Source of the DNA: Shewanella subflava
Lineage (GTDB): Bacteria > Pseudomonadota > Gammaproteobacteria > Enterobacterales > Shewanellaceae
Direction of reading: 5' to 3'
Length of the DNA: 64,000 nucleotides
Assembly (NCBI RefSeq): GCF_025971955.1
Contig: NZ_JAPDMX010000002.1
Coordinates: 248,001 to 312,000 of the forward strand
Shown: piece after piece, positions 62,120 to 64,000 of the stretch
Position numbering within the stretch: the stretch's first letter is position 1
Layout: every line of letters begins with the position of its first letter
Translations under genes and position numbers: made by a program
The notes under the pieces: model-generated
Told to the model about the DNA's origin: nothing
Database searches by the model: none
What the model saw: the letters and a program-made list of their open reading frames with translations, nothing else

Positions 62120-64000
62120 CATCGTCCTCGGTTTCATCAAATTCGGCATTCACTTCAACAGGTTTAAAAACATAAGGTGCTGCGTACTTTTCTTGGCGCT
62201 GCAGGTCAACCACATGTTGCAGTTGCTCGAGTGCAAGTTTTGCCATGTCTATCGACATATCTTGCAGCCATTGATCAACATCTAATTGACCATCGACCAC
62301 TCGCCACGCTTGGGCGTTTAACACTTGTTTGTTGGCCTTGGTGCTGGCGCGAGTAAATGCGTCAAACTGAGAATTAAGCGCTGGATCATCCCAATCACTA
62401 TGGGCTTGATGGGCGTTTGGCGGTCTGCGACTCACCAACAACATGCCCTGGCGAATGTAAATATATTGGTCACGACCATTTACAACAGAATTAATAATGG
62501 ATCCCGCACGTAGGCGTTTTAGGTCGTGATTATCTAACCCTAACTTTTTGCCCTCGGTTATTAAAATCCGATCACTATTTGGGGTTTTAATCGAGTCCGT
62601 ACAGTTATTGTCAGAACTCCAAGGTGCGCGGCTGTCGCCGCTTTTAGAAGCAAGATCAAAAGCCACATCAAAAGCCCGTTCATCTGCACTCGGCACATAC
62701 TTGTCAGCCTGCGGCTTGCGGATTTCCCAGCCATCAAGACGAGTATTAATTGTGGTGTGATTTTGTTGCGACATGACGCCCATGATTTTTGATACCTCTT
62801 CGCCATAGGCGTTTGTGGTATCTTGAATCGCTTTTGCCAGTTGCACTGGCCTGTCTGCGCGTTTGCAAAAAGTGCCGCCCATGGCATCAACATAACGTGA
62901 CCAATTGCCGCAATCTGCTGCGGCTCTGGCTTGTTCAACTACATCATCAAAATCAATGGCTTCACGTAAACGGCGCAGCTCTCGCCACACGGTGACTGAC
63001 GGGCCACCAATTTGTTGAAACTGGCGAATGTGCCAAGTGCTTGACCATGCTGCCGCATTTTGCGCGCCGTTTTTGCCGTTGGTTTCAGCTTCGTGATCAT
63101 CGTCAACCATGTGGCCATCGATGTTTTTAGCAATGTATTTGGCTAAGTAGCCGGTTGCGCTGCCTCTTTCTGGATCGATAGTTTCAAAATCAAACCGCGC
63201 TTTGTATCTTTTATGGTCATTTTGAATGTCGTGCTCTTGAGGACCAAAATCATCAAGATCATGTTGCAGTGCATAGTGACGAATAATTGAACGCGCCAAC
63301 TCAACTTGTTCGGGTTTAAAAAACAGTAATAAATGCCAGTGTGGTGTGCCATCGTGGTGTGGCTCGACTACACGAAAACCAAACACTTCAATTTTTTCAC
63401 GGGCAAATTTAGCGCGGCATTTTGCCCACTGATTACACAAATAGGCTTGGGTTTGTTTTGGGGTGGCGCCATCGTATTTTTTATTAGAATATGCAGGGCC
63501 TTTTTTACTTTTTACCCAGCTGTGAAAACGGCTTGGTGATGTCCATGTGTAGAACTCGCCTACAAAGCCTTGCTCAATGGCGAGGTCTTCAAAGCCGCGC
63601 ATACGTACCATGAGTTCAGCGCGGCGCACTTCTGGGTTGGCTACTGATGCGTCAGCCGCATCGGCTAATGATAGTTCCAATCCGTGTTCGTCATTGACCA
63701 CTTGCATTTCGTTTAGCCACAAACGGGCGGCTTCTTTACGTTGTTTCCACTGTTTAAACGCATGGTTGCTAACATACGGTGATACGCCGCTGCGCACTTT
63801 ACCGACCACAATGGCAATGTGTTCTTCATATTGCGAATAAGCTTTATTCAGTTTGCGCTGCCACCAGTTTTCATCGGTTAACCTGGCAATGGCGCCTGCA
63901 ATCATGTTGTACATGGTGGGTGACTCATCAAACACGCCCAAGGCTTTTTTAATGTTGTATCCCTCAAGGTCGGGTAAGACAGGGCAAAATCCCCATTGAT
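62106..64000 (-). CDS. replication initiation endonuclease A (gpA-like), 5' end outside the window
   Basis: HUH-type rolling-circle endonuclease of the P2 gpA family. The metal-binding HxH motif is TPHWHLLLFF, and the two-tyrosine motif GYLAKYIAKN follows the expected distance downstream. The frame stays open to the right edge of the window (reading FCPVLPDLEGYNIKKALGVF at the start), so the gene continues beyond 64000. It nicks its own origin to start replication. First of a leftward early operon with three small genes after it. Confidence 0.93.
   Translation of the reverse strand, partial: QWGFCPVLPDLEGYNIKKALGVFDESPTMYNMIAGAIARLTDENWWQRKLNKAYSQYEEHIAIVVGKVRSGVSPYVSNHAFKQWKQRKEAARLWLNEMQVVNDEHGLELSLADAADASVANPEVRRAELMVRMRGFEDLAIEQGFVGEFYTWTSPSRFHSWVKSKKGPAYSNKKYDGATPKQTQAYLCNQWAKCRAKFAREKIEVFGFRVVEPHHDGTPHWHLLLFFKPEQVELARSIIRHYALQHDLDDFGPQEHDIQNDHKRYKARFDFETIDPERGSATGYLAKYIAKNIDGHMVDDDHEAETNGKNGAQNAAAWSSTWHIRQFQQIGGPSVTVWRELRRLREAIDFDDVVEQARAAADCGNWSRYVDAMGGTFCKRADRPVQLAKAIQDTTNAYGEEVSKIMGVMSQQNHTTINTRLDGWEIRKPQADKYVPSADERAFDVAFDLASKSGDSRAPWSSDNNCTDSIKTPNSDRILITEGKKLGLDNHDLKRLRAGSIINSVVNGRDQYIYIRQGMLLVSRRPPNAHQAHSDWDDPALNSQFDAFTRASTKANKQVLNAQAWRVVDGQLDVDQWLQDMSIDMAKLALEQLQHVVDLQRQEKYAAPYVFKPVEVNAEFDETEDDDAYF

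Larger units (their letters stand above)
39840..64000. mobile_element. P2/HP1/K139-like prophage, incomplete in this window
   Basis: Contractile-tailed temperate phage genome integrated at ssrA. The visible part has the complete head, tail and lysis modules, an Ogr-type activator, hicAB, small early genes and most of replication gene A. Integrase, repressor and the distal att site are expected to the right of 64000. All structural genes appear intact, so the phage could be functional. The tail-end gene order (J, I, fibre, U-like, D-like, V-like) differs from P2, where V and W come first. Confidence 0.93.

Noticed and set aside
1-64000. CRISPR arrays, tRNA and rRNA genes
   Set aside because: No regularly spaced direct repeats and no tRNA or rRNA signatures other than tmRNA were found.

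Overview
The window looks like a chromosomal segment of a marine gammaproteobacterium, most likely Shewanella. Supporting signs are the gene content, the rlmN-pilF-rodZ-ispG-hisS-yfgM-bamB-der order, the aceB/aceA - borosin-like pair - bamE - ratAB - smpB - ssrA neighbourhood, and a tmRNA tag reading ANDSNYSLAA. Species assignment is inference; no database was searched.

Layout. (1) 143-5163: an RND efflux adaptor and permease, followed by a YgaP-type membrane protein and an exported rhodanese. (2) 5215-9180: a GNAT acetyltransferase without a normal start codon, a large secreted subtilisin-like protease, and a CBS-domain protein. (3) 9732-18766: a leftward housekeeping run covering ribosome assembly, outer-membrane assembly, histidyl-tRNA synthesis, isoprenoid synthesis, cell shape, pilus biogenesis and rRNA/tRNA methylation. 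(4) 18857-28338: a CNNM-type transporter, a nucleotidase, small exported proteins, an orphan ParA with a ribbon-helix-helix partner, mtfA and an HDOD-GAF protein. (5) 28649-31721: the glyoxylate shunt genes aceB-aceA, then about 1.5 kb of AT-rich, repeat-containing DNA without genes. (6) 33264-36123: a three-gene operon with a split-borosin-type N-methyltransferase, its small precursor peptide, and a TPR-GGDEF diguanylate cyclase. (7) 36622-39305: bamE, ratB, ratA, smpB and ssrA (tmRNA).

From about 39840 to the right edge lies a P2/HP1/K139-like prophage attached to the ssrA 3' end. It is cut by the window edge inside the replication gene A, so integrase and repressor are not visible. One long leftward late operon runs scaffold-capsid-(unknown)-small terminase-head completion-tail completion-sheath-tube-TraR-like-lysin-holin-tail chaperone-tape measure-baseplate-fibre-hub-spike. 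Terminase large subunit and portal run rightward. An Ogr-type activator, a HicAB toxin-antitoxin pair and small early genes complete the visible part.

Points that stand out: two candidate programmed -1 frameshifts in the prophage (tail chaperone at A AAA AAA; the small terminase reached through a dnaX-type A AAA AAG inside an unknown upstream gene); the borosin-type operon translationally adjoining a diguanylate cyclase; a 20-bp duplication of the ssrA att core with an adjoining palindrome and three phased TGTCCACA repeats; and two families of dispersed non-coding repeats (a MITE-like element and a palindrome-containing element), each present as an inverted pair flanking several kilobases.
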